Shown here: in pieces, positions 33,376 through 42,460 of the stretch
Numbering within the stretch: position 1 is the first letter of the stretch
Layout of the letters: the number at the start of each line of letters is the position of its first letter
Assembly: GCF_014201675.1 (NCBI RefSeq)
Contig: NZ_JACHEZ010000004.1
Location: 124,001-188,000 of the forward strand
Source: Oceanithermus desulfurans
Lineage (GTDB): Bacteria; Deinococcota; Deinococci; Deinococcales; Marinithermaceae
Reading direction: 5' to 3'
Length of the DNA: 64,000 nt
Made by a program: the position numbers and the translations under genes
The notes under the pieces: model-generated
The model's input: the letters and a program-made list of their open reading frames with translations, nothing else
Database searches by the model: none
Told to the model about the DNA's origin: nothing

Positions 33376-33800
33376 GCCGGGTACGCTTCGAACACTCCGC
33401 CGGCGGCGTCTTGCTCGACGAGGCCTGCCGGGTGCTGCTCATCCGCACCACCAACCTGAAGGGCGAGCCCGTCTGGACGCTGCCCAAGGGGCTGATCGAG
33501 CCCGGCGAGCGACCCGAGGACGCGGCGCTGCGCGAGGTGCGCGAGGAGACGGGCTACGCCGCCGAGATCGTGCGGCCGCTCGAGCCCAGCACCTACTGGT
33601 TCGTACGCGAGGGGCAGAAGGTCAAGAAGCGCGTCGACTGGTTCCTCATGCGCCCCCTGCGCAAGGCGGGCGAACACGACCGCGAGGTCAGCGCCACCGC
33701 CTGGTTTCCGCTGGCCGAGGCCGTTAGGAAACTAAACTACAAGAGTGACCGCGCTCTGCTCGAAGCGCTAAAGGGGGCTGCGCCGTGCACCGAAACGTAA
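33372..33800 (+). CDS. NUDIX hydrolase
   Basis: 142-aa nucleoside-diphosphate-linked hydrolase. The Nudix box is complete: GLIEPGERPEDAALREVREE followed by TGY (residues about 40-62). Substrate cannot be told; the size and the KKRVDWFLM segment resemble diadenosine polyphosphate or diphosphoinositol hydrolases. The GTG start overlaps the DUF72 stop by three bases; its own end overlaps the permease start by 16 bases. A second NUDIX gene with the same KKRV/NKRV feature is at 53350. Confidence 0.88.
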   Translation: MSRVRFEHSAGGVLLDEACRVLLIRTTNLKGEPVWTLPKGLIEPGERPEDAALREVREETGYAAEIVRPLEPSTYWFVREGQKVKKRVDWFLMRPLRKAGEHDREVSATAWFPLAEAVRKLNYKSDRALLEALKGAAPCTET

Positions 33801-35077
33801 CCGAAAAACTGGGTCTTCGCGAATTGATCGCCATGGGCGTCGGCGGCATGATCGGCGGCGGCATCTTCTCGGTGCTGGGTATCGCGGTCAGCCTTTCCGG
33901 GCACGCCGCGCCGCTGTCCTTCGTGATCGACATGCTCATCGCTTTGGCCGCAGGTTATCACTATGTTCGTTTGGCGCTCACCTTTCGCGACGACGGCGCC
34001 AGCTATACCTATCTGTTGCGCGGCTGGCCCGAACAGCCGTGGATAGCCGGTATCGAGGGATGGACGGTCATCATGGGCTACATCGGCACGCTCGCGCTCT
34101 ACGCGTTTACCTTCGGCGCTTACGGCGCCGACTTGCTGGGCAGCGCCGGAAACGAAACCGTCCGCATCTGGCTTTCGCTCAGCGTGCTGCTCTTCTTTAT
34201 GTTCGTCAACCTCGAGGGCGTGAAGAGCGCCGGCGTAACCGAAGACCTGATCGTTTATACGAAGATCGCCATCCTCGGTCTCTTTGCAATCATCGGGTTG
34301 GCGCGCGTGCAGCCCGGACGTTTCCTGCCGCTCTTCGACCAGGGTACGGGAGGTTTGTTCTTGGGGGCGGCGGTCATCTTCGTGGCCTACGAAGGTTTTC
34401 AGCTGATCACCAATGCGGTGGCCGAGACCGAGAATCCCGATCGCGACGTGCCCCGGGGTATCTACGGCTCGATCCTCATCACCGGATTGATCTACCTCCT
34501 GCTCGCGGTGGTGGCCGTGGGTACGATGAGCATGGATCAGATCGTCCAGGCCAAGGAGTACGCGCTCGCCGAGGTGGCGCGGCCGCTTTTGGGGAACGCC
34601 GGCCGGGTACTGATTGGCCTGGCCGCGTTGATGGCGACCAGTTCGGCCATCAACTCGACCCTTTTCGGCGCCAGCCGCATGATGGCCGAAATGGGGAGCA
34701 GGGGAATGATGCCGCGTGAGTTCGACCTGAGGGACCGCAGAGGCGTTCCCTGGCTTGCGGTCGTGGTCATGACCGTACTCGCCGGGGTATTCACCCTGCT
34801 GGGGTCGCTCAGCGTGATCGCCGAGTTCTCGAGCATGACCTTTCTGCTCGTATCCATTGGAGTTTCGCTTGCGAACATTAAGTTGCGGGCGCGCACCGGC
34901 GCTAACCTTTGGGTTGCGCTATTGGGGCTGGCCCTGATGCTGGCTACCGTACTGGCCATCGCAGCCTATCTGGCGGTCCACAACCCCAAAGAGCTGACGA
35001 TCATCTTAGGTCTGTACGTGGTAATCGGGGTTTTGGCCGCGCTCTATAACCGCATTTACGGTAGGCCATATGCCTAA
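33785..35077 (+). CDS. APC-superfamily amino acid permease
   Basis: 430-aa permease with about twelve membrane helices; the conserved first-helix motif is GVGGMIGGGIFSVLG, and AVIFVAYEGFQLITNAVAET matches helix 6 of the family. Imports or exchanges amino acids or amines; substrate unknown. GTG start at 33785 after AAAGGGGG, overlapping the NUDIX gene. The stop overlaps the metal-transporter start by eight bases, so NUDIX, APC permease and Nramp-like protein form one unit. Codon third positions are visibly less GC-rich than neighbours, suggesting later acquisition. Confidence 0.88.
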   Translation: MHRNVTEKLGLRELIAMGVGGMIGGGIFSVLGIAVSLSGHAAPLSFVIDMLIALAAGYHYVRLALTFRDDGASYTYLLRGWPEQPWIAGIEGWTVIMGYIGTLALYAFTFGAYGADLLGSAGNETVRIWLSLSVLLFFMFVNLEGVKSAGVTEDLIVYTKIAILGLFAIIGLARVQPGRFLPLFDQGTGGLFLGAAVIFVAYEGFQLITNAVAETENPDRDVPRGIYGSILITGLIYLLLAVVAVGTMSMDQIVQAKEYALAEVARPLLGNAGRVLIGLAALMATSSAINSTLFGASRMMAEMGSRGMMPREFDLRDRRGVPWLAVVVMTVLAGVFTLLGSLSVIAEFSSMTFLLVSIGVSLANIKLRARTGANLWVALLGLALMLATVLAIAAYLAVHNPKELTIILGLYVVIGVLAALYNRIYGRPYA

Positions 35078-36275
35078 ACCCAGCCAGCAGCTCGAGCGCG
35101 AGCTTCCGGCCCTGATCACCGGTGGAGCGGGCGATGACCCGGCCGGGGTGATTACCTACACGGTCGTAGGCGCGACCACCGGTTTCACCCAGCTATGGTT
35201 GCTGTTGCTCACCACCCCCATGCTGGCGGCAGCCACCACCATGGCCGCCAAAGTGGCCCTCGCCAGCGGAAAAGGTTTGACCAGCGTGCTCGCGGGTCGC
35301 TACGGCCGCATACCGTCGGGTGCCGTGGTCTTTTTCCTGCTGTTGGCCAACATGGCCACCATCGCCGCCGACACCGCCGGGGTAGCCGTAGCGCTGTCCA
35401 TGTTCAGCGGCGTGCGATGGGAGGTATGGGTACTGCCCGTCCTCGCTCTACTCTCTTTGCTGTTGTTGGAAGGATACCAACGGGTCAAACAGGTGCTGGC
35501 GTTCCTCACGGCCGCGTTGCTCGCCTACTTCGTGGCCGCGTGGGTGGCCAGGCCAGACGCGGTTCAGGTAGCCCTTGGTTTTCTTCCTCAACTGGAAGCA
35601 AGCAACGCTTGGATGATTGCCGCACTCGGGTTATTGGGCACCACGATTTCTCCCTACATGATGTTTTGGCAAGCCGGTGAGGAGCTGGAGGAAATTCAGG
35701 CGGGTATCGTTGCCAGTGAGGATCAGAGTCTCGCGGACACCTGGCCGGGCATGCTTTACTCGAACCTGATCGCTGCGGCCATCGTTGTCGCCTCTGCTGC
35801 GGTGCTCCATGCTACGGGTGCTCAGGTGCAGACCGTTGAAGATGCCGCCCGGGCGCTTTCACCTTTGGGGCGGCTGGGCTACGGGTTTTTCATAGCGGGG
35901 TTCATCGCCTCGGGTTTGTTGGCCCTGCCCACCCTTTCGGGAGCCACCGCCTACGCGGTGGCCGAGTGGATGGGCTGGCCCGAGGGCATGGGCGCGGGAC
36001 CGGCCCGCGCCAGAGGGTTCTACGTGGTTTTCGTCGGCGGTTTGGTATTGGCCGGTCTGATCGCGCTCCTTCCTCACTTCAACCCGGCGCAGGCACTCTA
36101 CTACAGCCAGGTCTTCGACGGCGTGCTGCTACCGTTGATGCTCATGGTGCTGCTCTTTTTGTCAAACGACGTCCGCCTCACCGGGCGGCGCAACCCTTTG
36201 TGGGTCAACGTGGCCGCGGTCTTGGGGGTGGTCTTCGCCGTACTGGCTGACGCAGCCGCATTGTTCTTCAAATAG
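35070..36275 (+). CDS. Nramp-related divalent metal transporter
   Basis: 401-aa membrane protein with about eleven helices in the Nramp superfamily. The helix 1 motif, normally DPGN, reads GGAGDDPAGVITY here, and the helix 6 position that carries A/C-x-x-M in Mn/Fe carriers reads GTTISPYMMFWQAGEELEE. These changes match the Nramp-related clade (NRMT-like), some of which carry Mg2+; assignment to that clade is from memory. It overlaps the APC gene by eight bases, without an obvious functional link. Same lower GC as the APC gene. Ends five bases before the convergent LigD-like gene. Confidence 0.82.
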   Translation: MPKPSQQLERELPALITGGAGDDPAGVITYTVVGATTGFTQLWLLLLTTPMLAAATTMAAKVALASGKGLTSVLAGRYGRIPSGAVVFFLLLANMATIAADTAGVAVALSMFSGVRWEVWVLPVLALLSLLLLEGYQRVKQVLAFLTAALLAYFVAAWVARPDAVQVALGFLPQLEASNAWMIAALGLLGTTISPYMMFWQAGEELEEIQAGIVASEDQSLADTWPGMLYSNLIAAAIVVASAAVLHATGAQVQTVEDAARALSPLGRLGYGFFIAGFIASGLLALPTLSGATAYAVAEWMGWPEGMGAGPARARGFYVVFVGGLVLAGLIALLPHFNPAQALYYSQVFDGVLLPLMLMVLLFLSNDVRLTGRRNPLWVNVAAVLGVVFAVLADAAALFFK

Positions 36276-36280
36276 CCGGG

Positions 36281-37192
36281 TCATTTGAGCGGTGGCAGCG
36301 CTTGGCTGTACTCGCGCACGGGTGCGAACAGGTCACCCTGTTCGCTCAGACGTCCGGGGACGTTCCCCAGATGGAAGTCCGCAGGGCCGAAGCCGCCCTG
36401 CTCGACCTCATTCCAGGTGAGCGGCGTGCTCACCGGGGCCCCGGGCCGGGCGCGCACGCTGTAAGGGGCGGCGGTGTTGCGCCCGTAGCCGTTCTGGGCG
36501 TAGTCCACGAAAACGCCTTCGCCAAGGTGGGTGGCCCCGTGGGGCAGCCGCAGCAGACCACGCGAGCGTTCCGCCAGCCGCAGGGCGAAGGCTTTGGCCC
36601 AGGCGCGCACCTGGGCGTGGGTGTAGCGTCCTGTTTCCAGGGGGACGAGGACGTGTATCCCCCGACCTCCGCTGGTCTTGGGCCAGCCGGTAAGCCCGAT
36701 ACGGGCCAACTCCGCCCGAACGTGAAGGGCCGCCTCCAGCACCGTCCCGAAGTCGGTGGCGTCACCAGGGTCCAGATCGAGTACGAGCCAGGTGGGGTGG
36801 GCGAGGTCGGGTTCGGTGCTGGCCCATACGTGGAACTCCACAGCTGCCTGGTTGGCCAGCCAGATCAAATGGGCCTCGTTCTCGACCAGAATCAGGGGCA
36901 CCTGCCCGCTCTTGGTTTTAGGGTTGTAAAGCACCTTCGGAAACCAGCCGGGTGCGTAGCCGGGCAACTTGCGGCGGTAGTAGCAACCGGCGCTGACGCC
37001 GTCGGGGCATAGTTTGAGGGTTAGCGGACGTCCGCGCAGGTAGGGCACGAGGTAGGGAGCGACCGTACGGTAATAGCGAAGCAGATCGCCCTTGGTGTAG
37101 CCAGCTTTGGGCCAGAAGGTTTTGCCGAGGTTCTTGACCTCGACCTCCACTCCCGCAAGGTGCCAGATGTTTGGCCCGGCTACGGCGACCAC
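36281..37192 (-). CDS. Stand-alone LigD polymerase domain (primase-polymerase)
   Basis: 303-aa protein equal to the PolDom of LigD, the repair polymerase of bacterial non-homologous end joining; it adds nucleotides at breaks and prefers ribonucleotides. Catalytic acids are in LVLDLDPGD, and the conserved SGGRGIHVLVPL follows; NLGKTFWPKAGYTKGDLLRYY is the usual start. The nuclease and ligase domains are absent, and no Ku gene is in the window. GTG at 37192 follows AAAGGGG and lies 9 nt after a TAGACT. Divergent from the GGDEF gene. Confidence 0.9.
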   Translation of the reverse strand: MVAVAGPNIWHLAGVEVEVKNLGKTFWPKAGYTKGDLLRYYRTVAPYLVPYLRGRPLTLKLCPDGVSAGCYYRRKLPGYAPGWFPKVLYNPKTKSGQVPLILVENEAHLIWLANQAAVEFHVWASTEPDLAHPTWLVLDLDPGDATDFGTVLEAALHVRAELARIGLTGWPKTSGGRGIHVLVPLETGRYTHAQVRAWAKAFALRLAERSRGLLRLPHGATHLGEGVFVDYAQNGYGRNTAAPYSVRARPGAPVSTPLTWNEVEQGGFGPADFHLGNVPGRLSEQGDLFAPVREYSQALPPLK

Positions 37193-37201
37193 CCCTTTGT
37201 C

Positions 37202-37240
37202 AGTCTATCCCCGCTGGGGCAGCCCCGGCCTTGATAGAAT
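37202..37240. promoter_or_regulatory. Divergent -10 hexamers between the LigD-like and GGDEF genes
   Basis: Minus-strand TAGACT (37202-37207) is 9 nt before the LigD-like GTG; plus-strand TAGAAT (37235-37240) is 9 nt before the TTG at 37250. Only 27 bp separate the hexamers. No good -35 for either. Confidence 0.4.
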
Positions 37241-37249
37241 AAATGGGCT

Positions 37250-39028
37250 TTGGACATACCGTCGGACGTGTCCTTGCGGAACTACCGTTTGCTCGTACAG
37301 GCGCTCGAGCACCTGCCCAGCTTCGAGCGTCGCGACCGGCTGCTGCGCGAACTTCCCCAACTCATCGCCAGCGCCGGCGAAGGGGGTGACGTGGCGGTGT
37401 GGATCCCGACCGCCACGGGGTTCCGGTTGCTGCATGCCAGCCGCCCCATGACCTTGCGGCGCATTCCCGGCACCGGAGTGGTTGGCCGCGCGTTCGCCTC
37501 GGGAAAACCGCTCTATGTTCCCGACACCCGGTCGGACCCCTACTTCATCCCCGAGCCGTCGTTTGCGATCCTCAGTGAGCTGGCGCTCCCGCTGCTGGAG
37601 CTGGAGCACCCCGTCGCCGTGCTCAACATCGATCGGGACCGCCCTTTTCACCCCTCCGAGCGGGAAGGGCTCGAACGCTTCGCCCGGGCCGTCAGCTTCA
37701 TGCTCTCGCGGCTGGCCTTCGCAGAGAAAGACACGCTGCTGGCGGCGCTTTCGCGGATCTGGTACCGGCACCGCCGGCCGGGGGAGGCTGCGGACCAAAG
37801 CCTCTCGCTGTTGCGGGGCCGGCTCCGGCTCGAGGGAGCGGTGCTGTGGCGGCGCGCCGGGCGGGAGCTGCGGCCCCTGGCGCAGACCGGCTCCGAACCC
37901 CTTCCGGTGCTTGTGCGGCGCGCCCGCACGGCGCGTGGTGCGCGGCCGTGGTTTCGCGCGGTCGAGCGCCACCGGTTCGCGCTTTTGCCGCTCGAGCACG
38001 TGCGCGCGCGGCTTGGCCTGTGGGCCCGGGGCGACCTCTGGGCGCCGGGCGAGGAAGCGGCCCTCAAGGCCGTGGCCGAATACCTGGACTCGGCGCTCGA
38101 AGCCGCGTTCGAACGCGAGCGGGAGGCGCGCATTCAAGACCTGCTGCTTGCCGCGCCGCAGCGCCCCATCGACGTGCTTTATCAGCAGGTGCTGGCCGAG
38201 GCGGTGGTCTCGGTGCCGGGTGCGCGCTCGGGCCGGCTTTGGCTACGGGAAGGTGACCGTTTTCACGTCGTCGCCGGGGACCCGGCGGACCTCTACTCGG
38301 TCCGCGGCGGGGTGGCGGCCGCCGATGCGGTCTGGGGTCAGCCGAAGCTGTTCGATCGGGGGGCGTCCTTGATCCTGCCGGTACCCTATGCGGGCCGTTT
38401 GCTGGCGCTCCTCGAACTGAGCGGCGAGTTCGACGCCCACGCGCTCGAAGCGGCTCGCCACTTCGTCCTCCCCGTCGCTACCCTGCTCCATGAGGCGGAC
38501 ACCCGCAGGCGGCTGGAAGAAGCCGCGCTCAGGGATCCGCTGACGGGGCTCTGGAACCGCCGCTCCTTCGACCTGCGCCTGGAACAGGCGTTCGCGACCT
38601 CGAGGCGCTACGGCGAGCCGTTCGCCCTGGCACTTTTCGACTTGGTTGGTTTCAAGCAGATCAACGACCGGCTAGGCCACGCACACGGCGACGAGGCCTT
38701 GCGCAGGGTGGCCTTCGCGCTGCGGGAGCAGCTGCGCGAGGGCGACCAGGCGTTCCGCTGGGGAGGCGACGAATTCGCCCTCATCCTCTTACGGGCGGAC
38801 ACCGCGGCCGCACGCCAGGCGGCGTTGCGCCACGCCGAAGCCGTCCAGGAACTGCGCGTTGGGGACCGGCCCCTGGCGGTGAGCGTGGGGGTGGCCAGTT
38901 ACCCCGAGGACGCCGGTTCCACCGAGGCCCTGCTGCGCACCGCGGACCTCCGCATGTACCAGGCCAAGAAACAGGGCAAGACGATCCTGCCGCGGGGCTT
39001 CCTGCCCCCGCCGACCTTCCCCACGTAG
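37250..39028 (+). CDS. GAF-GGDEF protein (diguanylate cyclase)
   Basis: 592-aa cytosolic signalling protein. Two GAF-like sensor regions (about residues 15-165 and 290-415) precede a GGDEF domain (about 425-580). The active-site motif is intact, WGGDEFALI, and an inhibitory I-site REGD lies five residues before it, so it is likely an active, product-inhibited cyclase making cyclic di-GMP. RDPLTGLWNRRSF marks the start of the domain. Start is uncertain: TTG at 37250 or GTG at 37268, both without a ribosome-binding site. Ends 12 bases before the convergent SDR gene. Confidence 0.92.
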   Translation: MDIPSDVSLRNYRLLVQALEHLPSFERRDRLLRELPQLIASAGEGGDVAVWIPTATGFRLLHASRPMTLRRIPGTGVVGRAFASGKPLYVPDTRSDPYFIPEPSFAILSELALPLLELEHPVAVLNIDRDRPFHPSEREGLERFARAVSFMLSRLAFAEKDTLLAALSRIWYRHRRPGEAADQSLSLLRGRLRLEGAVLWRRAGRELRPLAQTGSEPLPVLVRRARTARGARPWFRAVERHRFALLPLEHVRARLGLWARGDLWAPGEEAALKAVAEYLDSALEAAFEREREARIQDLLLAAPQRPIDVLYQQVLAEAVVSVPGARSGRLWLREGDRFHVVAGDPADLYSVRGGVAAADAVWGQPKLFDRGASLILPVPYAGRLLALLELSGEFDAHALEAARHFVLPVATLLHEADTRRRLEEAALRDPLTGLWNRRSFDLRLEQAFATSRRYGEPFALALFDLVGFKQINDRLGHAHGDEALRRVAFALREQLREGDQAFRWGGDEFALILLRADTAAARQAALRHAEAVQELRVGDRPLAVSVGVASYPEDAGSTEALLRTADLRMYQAKKQGKTILPRGFLPPPTFPT

Positions 39029-39040
39029 GGGGCAAAAGGG

Positions 39041-39805
39041 CTACACCGGACGACCGGCCATCATGAAGCTGGCCGTCATGCCGCCGTCGACGGGCAGGAT
39101 CGCCCCGGTGACGAACGAGGCCTTTTCCGAGGCCAGGAAGAGTACGGCTTCGGCCACTTCCTCGGGGCGGCCCAGACGCCGCAGGGCGTGCAGGTCTTCC
39201 CAGTCGCGGCGGGTGGCCGCGGGGTCGGACGAGCGGGCGATGGCCGCGAGCACCCCTTCGGTGGCGATGGCGCCGGGAGCCACGGCGTTGACGCGGACGC
39301 CCCGGGGCGCCAGATCGAGCGCCAGCGAGCGGGTGAGGTTTACCAGTCCCCCCTTGGAGGCGTTGTAGGCGGCGTTCTCCTGCTCGGCGAAGAGGCCCTG
39401 CACGCTGGCCACGTTGACGATGGCGCCGCCCGCTCCCTTCGGGAGGGCGCGGGCGAAGAGGGCCGAAAGGTGCATGGGGGCGGTGAGGTTGACCTCGAGC
39501 ACCCTCCGCCAGGTGTCGAGGCGCACGGTGAGCGCCGAGCCCGGCGCGGAGATGGCGGCGTTGTTGACGAGCACGTCCACCCCACCGAGCGCCCGCCGTG
39601 CTTCGGCGAAGGCGCGCTCGCGCGCGGCCTCGTCGGCCAGGTCGGCGGGCACGAAGACCGCGCCCAGCGCACGGGCCGCCGCTTCTCCGCCCGGATCCAC
39701 GTCCACGAGTGCCAGCTGCGCCCCCTCGCGCGCGAAGGCCTCGGCTACCGCGCGGCCGATGCCGCGGGCGGCTCCGGTGACGAGCACCCCGGTGTCCTGG
39801 AACAT
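39041..39805 (-). CDS. SDR family NAD(P)-dependent oxidoreductase
   Basis: 254-aa classical short-chain dehydrogenase. Cofactor motif [10 protein letters not shown] at the N-terminus, LVNNAAIS, catalytic serine in VNVASVQG, and YNASK with the catalytic tyrosine and lysine; [12 protein letters not shown] is the usual C-terminal block. An Asp at the end of strand 2 (LVDVDPGG) favours NAD over NADP. Substrate unknown, resembles 3-oxoacyl-reductase-like members. Leaderless-type start. Confidence 0.93.
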   Translation of the reverse strand: MFQDTGVLVTGAARGIGRAVAEAFAREGAQLALVDVDPGGEAAARALGAVFVPADLADEAARERAFAEARRALGGVDVLVNNAAISAPGSALTVRLDTWRRVLEVNLTAPMHLSALFARALPKGAGGAIVNVASVQGLFAEQENAAYNASKGGLVNLTRSLALDLAPRGVRVNAVAPGAIATEGVLAAIARSSDPAATRRDWEDLHALRRLGRPEEVAEAVLFLASEKASFVTGAILPVDGGMTASFMMAGRPV

Positions 39806-39811
39806 GCTCTT

Positions 39812-39817
39812 AGTTTA
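39812..39817 (-). promoter_or_regulatory. -10 hexamer TAAACT, leaderless SDR gene
   Basis: Minus-strand TAAACT is exactly 6 nt before the ATG at 39805. Confidence 0.5.
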
Positions 39818-39876
39818 GTCGCGCTGCCAGGCTGTGCGCCTATCGCCACCTCTACCACCCACCCCCACCGCATCCC

Positions 39877-41226
39877 CTACCTCCGGTCGAAGCGCAGCAC
39901 CAGCGGCCGGTAGCGGGTCGTCGGGGTGGGCTGGCCGTAGGCGTCGGTGTCCCAGATCGACGGCAGCACCGCCAGCAGCCCGCCGTCGACGACGAAGAGC
40001 TCTTCGAAGCTCTGCGGCTGGTACTTGATGTCCCACTCGGTGACGCCCGTGGGGCTGCCGCTGGTGATCTCGGGAAGATTCACGATCCAGCGCGTCGCTC
40101 CCGTCGCCGGGTCCAGCGCCATCAGGTACTGCCAGGCCGCGGCGTAGAGCTCGTCCTGGGCGGCGTCGTAGGCGATGGGGACGTAGGCGAAGCCACTGGA
40201 GTGGACCATGCGCTCTTCTTCGTCGCTGATCCAGCGCAGCCAGCTGAGCTGCCCCCCGTCGAGGCGGGCCACGAAGTGGCGCTTCTCGCTGCCGGGGTTG
40301 GGGACCGGGACCCCCAGGTAGTCGGCGTCTTCGTCGAGGTAGCCGCTCACGAAGAGGACGTCGCCATCTGCGGGCACGAGGTACATGGTGGGCGAGAAGG
40401 CCGTCGTCGTCACCACGCTCCAAACGGCGTTCCCGGCGGCGTCGTAGCGCACCAGCCGCTCGCCCCAACCGGCGGTGAAGCGGTCCAGGGCCCCCTGCAC
40501 CTCGACCCGCCCGCCGTCGGGGGTGGCGTGAGCAAGGCGCGTAGCGAAGTCTTCGGGGTCCGGTCGCCGCGTCGCGGTCAGGGTGCCGTCGGCCGCCAGC
40601 CGAGCATAGAAGTTGTAATTGGTCACCAGCCGGTAGTCGGGGCGGTAGTACCCATCAAAGAGCCCGTCTCCCTTGACGGCGCCCGTAATGACTTCCGTGT
40701 AATAGGGATCGGTCCCGTCGAACGCCTTCAGGAGCGCGAACGCCTGCCGGTTCAGGTTCACGTCGTAGCGCGCGAGCCCCGACCAGGCCGGCCAAACTCC
40801 GGTGGTGTCACACCCCTCGGCCTGAGCCGCACCGTTGCGCAACGCCGCCGCCACGAAAGCCTCACCGGTTGGGGAAACCGCCAGCTGGGGGTTTTGTGGC
40901 GCCGGGCAGCTCTCGCCCTGTGCCGCCAGCTCCGTCACCAGCGAGGGGTCGGGGAAGGGCTGCGGCCCCAGCACCGTGCCGTCCCCGTCGACCCGCCACA
41001 GCGAGAAGTAATTCTTGCTGGCGTCGCCGTCCAGTGGCGTTTCTTCCACCGCGGCGAACAAATAGTCGCCATTCGTGTCGTACTGGTCGAGCGCCATCTT
41101 GTACGGCGTGATCAGCACCTGCGTCCAGGTCAGCTTGACCGGCGCCGGGTTGTCCTCTTGCTGCTGGCAGGCCCCGAGCAACAGTGCGCCCAGGGCGAGG
41201 AGGGAGAGAAGGGGAAGTCGTTTCAT
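39877..41226 (-). CDS. Lipoprotein with probable beta-propeller fold
   Basis: 449-aa lipoprotein: signal peptide with lipobox LLGAC at residues 16-20. The mature part consists of repeated strand-like blocks (LWRVDGDGTVLGPQPFP; LVRYDAAGNAVWSVVTT; FVARLDGGQLSWLRW; LMALDPATGATRWIVNL) of PQQ/propeller style, but no family could be named. Function unknown; likely anchored outside the membrane. It starts 6 nt after a TAGACT hexamer and shortly upstream of that is a long perfect inverted repeat. Its neighbours seem unrelated. Confidence 0.75.
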   Translation of the reverse strand: MKRLPLLSLLALGALLLGACQQQEDNPAPVKLTWTQVLITPYKMALDQYDTNGDYLFAAVEETPLDGDASKNYFSLWRVDGDGTVLGPQPFPDPSLVTELAAQGESCPAPQNPQLAVSPTGEAFVAAALRNGAAQAEGCDTTGVWPAWSGLARYDVNLNRQAFALLKAFDGTDPYYTEVITGAVKGDGLFDGYYRPDYRLVTNYNFYARLAADGTLTATRRPDPEDFATRLAHATPDGGRVEVQGALDRFTAGWGERLVRYDAAGNAVWSVVTTTAFSPTMYLVPADGDVLFVSGYLDEDADYLGVPVPNPGSEKRHFVARLDGGQLSWLRWISDEEERMVHSSGFAYVPIAYDAAQDELYAAAWQYLMALDPATGATRWIVNLPEITSGSPTGVTEWDIKYQPQSFEELFVVDGGLLAVLPSIWDTDAYGQPTPTTRYRPLVLRFDRR

Positions 41227-41232
41227 GTCTTT

Positions 41233-41238
41233 AGTCTA
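41233..41238 (-). promoter_or_regulatory. -10 hexamer TAGACT, leaderless lipoprotein gene
   Basis: Minus-strand TAGACT is exactly 6 nt before the ATG at 41226. Confidence 0.5.
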
Positions 41239-41270
41239 AAAGGTCTTCAGGATCGCGCCAGTGCGTGTTT

Positions 41271-41303
41271 GTCGCCTCGATGGACAAAGTCCATCGAGGC
41301 GAC
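41271..41303. repeat. Perfect 15-bp inverted repeat
   Basis: GTCGCCTCGATGGAC (41271-41285), AAA, then its exact complement (41289-41303). No T-tract on either side. It is 33 bp upstream of the lipoprotein's -10. The flanking 41304-41454 is AT-richer than the region and holds no gene; it could be a regulatory hairpin or a relic of a mobile element. Confidence 0.7.
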
Positions 41304-41454
41304 GCGCCGCATTTTGCGAAATTTCAATGAAATGAAGAACCTGCACTTAGAGCCGAGGAAAGTTCCATTCAGATGGTGTTCAATCCGGCTCGGCGAAAAA
41401 GTGCCCCCACCGCTGGCTTATTCCATGGATGGAGGCATGCGTTGCTTCGTGCAC

Positions 41455-42417
41455 TCAGGCGTAGCAGTCCGGACCCGGCGGGAAGATGGCGTCGATCTTC
41501 TCGATGATCTCTGGAGTCAGCTGCAGCTCGGCCGCGCCCAGGCTTTCCTGAAGCTGCTCGGGCGTGCGGGCGCCGGTGATGGCGCTCGAGACCTGACCCT
41601 GCCGCAGCACCCAGGCCAGCGCCAGCTGGGTGCGGGTCACGCCCAGCTCGTCGGCCACGGCCTTCAGCTTCTTCACGCGCTCGCGGTTTTCTTCGGTGAG
41701 CAGCCGCTCGCGGAACTGCTCGTACTGCGCCAGGCGCGAACCCTCGGGCAGCCCCTCGTCGTACTTGCCGGTGAGCACCCCCTGGCCCAGCGGGCTCCAG
41801 ACCACCAGCCCCATGCCGAAGCGCTCGGCCTCGGGAATAATCTCCTTCTCCACCCGGTCGCGGTAGACGAGCGAGTACTGCGGCTGCTCCACCACCGGCG
41901 CGGCCAAGCCGTTGGCGCGGGCAAAGGTCACCGCCTCGGCGATCCGCGCCGCCGGCCACTCGCTGGTGCCCCAGTAGAGGATCTTGCCCGCCTTCACCAG
42001 GTCGGAAAACGCGGTCACGATCTCCTCCATGGGCGTCTCGGGGTCGTAGCGGTGGGCGAAGTAGAGGTCCAGGTAGTCGGTCTGCAGCCGCTCGAGGCTG
42101 CGGTCGATGGACTCGTGCACGTGCTTGCGCCCCAGGCCGCGGCCGTTGGCGTCCTCCGAGGTGGGCCAGAAGACCTTGGAGCTCATCACCAGGGTGTGGC
42201 GCGGGTAATCCTTCAATACCTGCCCCATCAGCTCTTCGGCCGCGCCCATCGCGTAGACGTCGGCGTTGTCGAAGAAGTTTACGCCGGCGTCGTAGGCCAG
42301 CTTGGTGATCTCCTTGATGGTTTCCAGGTCCTTCACCTGGTTGCCGTAGGTGACCCAGGCCCCCAGCGAGATCTCCGATACCTTGATGCCGTACTGCCCT
42401 AGTTTGCGGTAGTTCAT
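41455..42417 (-). CDS. Aldo/keto reductase
   Basis: 320-aa NADPH-dependent reductase of the AKR superfamily, closest to the Kv-beta-like/YajO group. The catalytic tetrad is visible: Asp and Tyr in FDNADVYAMG, Lys in MSSKVFW, His in YFAHRYD. VVWSPLGQGVLTGKYD and the C-terminal ITGARTPEQLQESLGA bind the cofactor. ATG at 42417 is chosen over the GTG at 42423, which overlaps the GGGGAGG ribosome-binding site. Substrate unknown. Confidence 0.92.
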   Translation of the reverse strand: MNYRKLGQYGIKVSEISLGAWVTYGNQVKDLETIKEITKLAYDAGVNFFDNADVYAMGAAEELMGQVLKDYPRHTLVMSSKVFWPTSEDANGRGLGRKHVHESIDRSLERLQTDYLDLYFAHRYDPETPMEEIVTAFSDLVKAGKILYWGTSEWPAARIAEAVTFARANGLAAPVVEQPQYSLVYRDRVEKEIIPEAERFGMGLVVWSPLGQGVLTGKYDEGLPEGSRLAQYEQFRERLLTEENRERVKKLKAVADELGVTRTQLALAWVLRQGQVSSAITGARTPEQLQESLGAAELQLTPEIIEKIDAIFPPGPDCYA

Positions 42418-42460
42418 GCGCACCTCCCCCCAACCAGTATAGCCGTGACTGACCGGGCGG

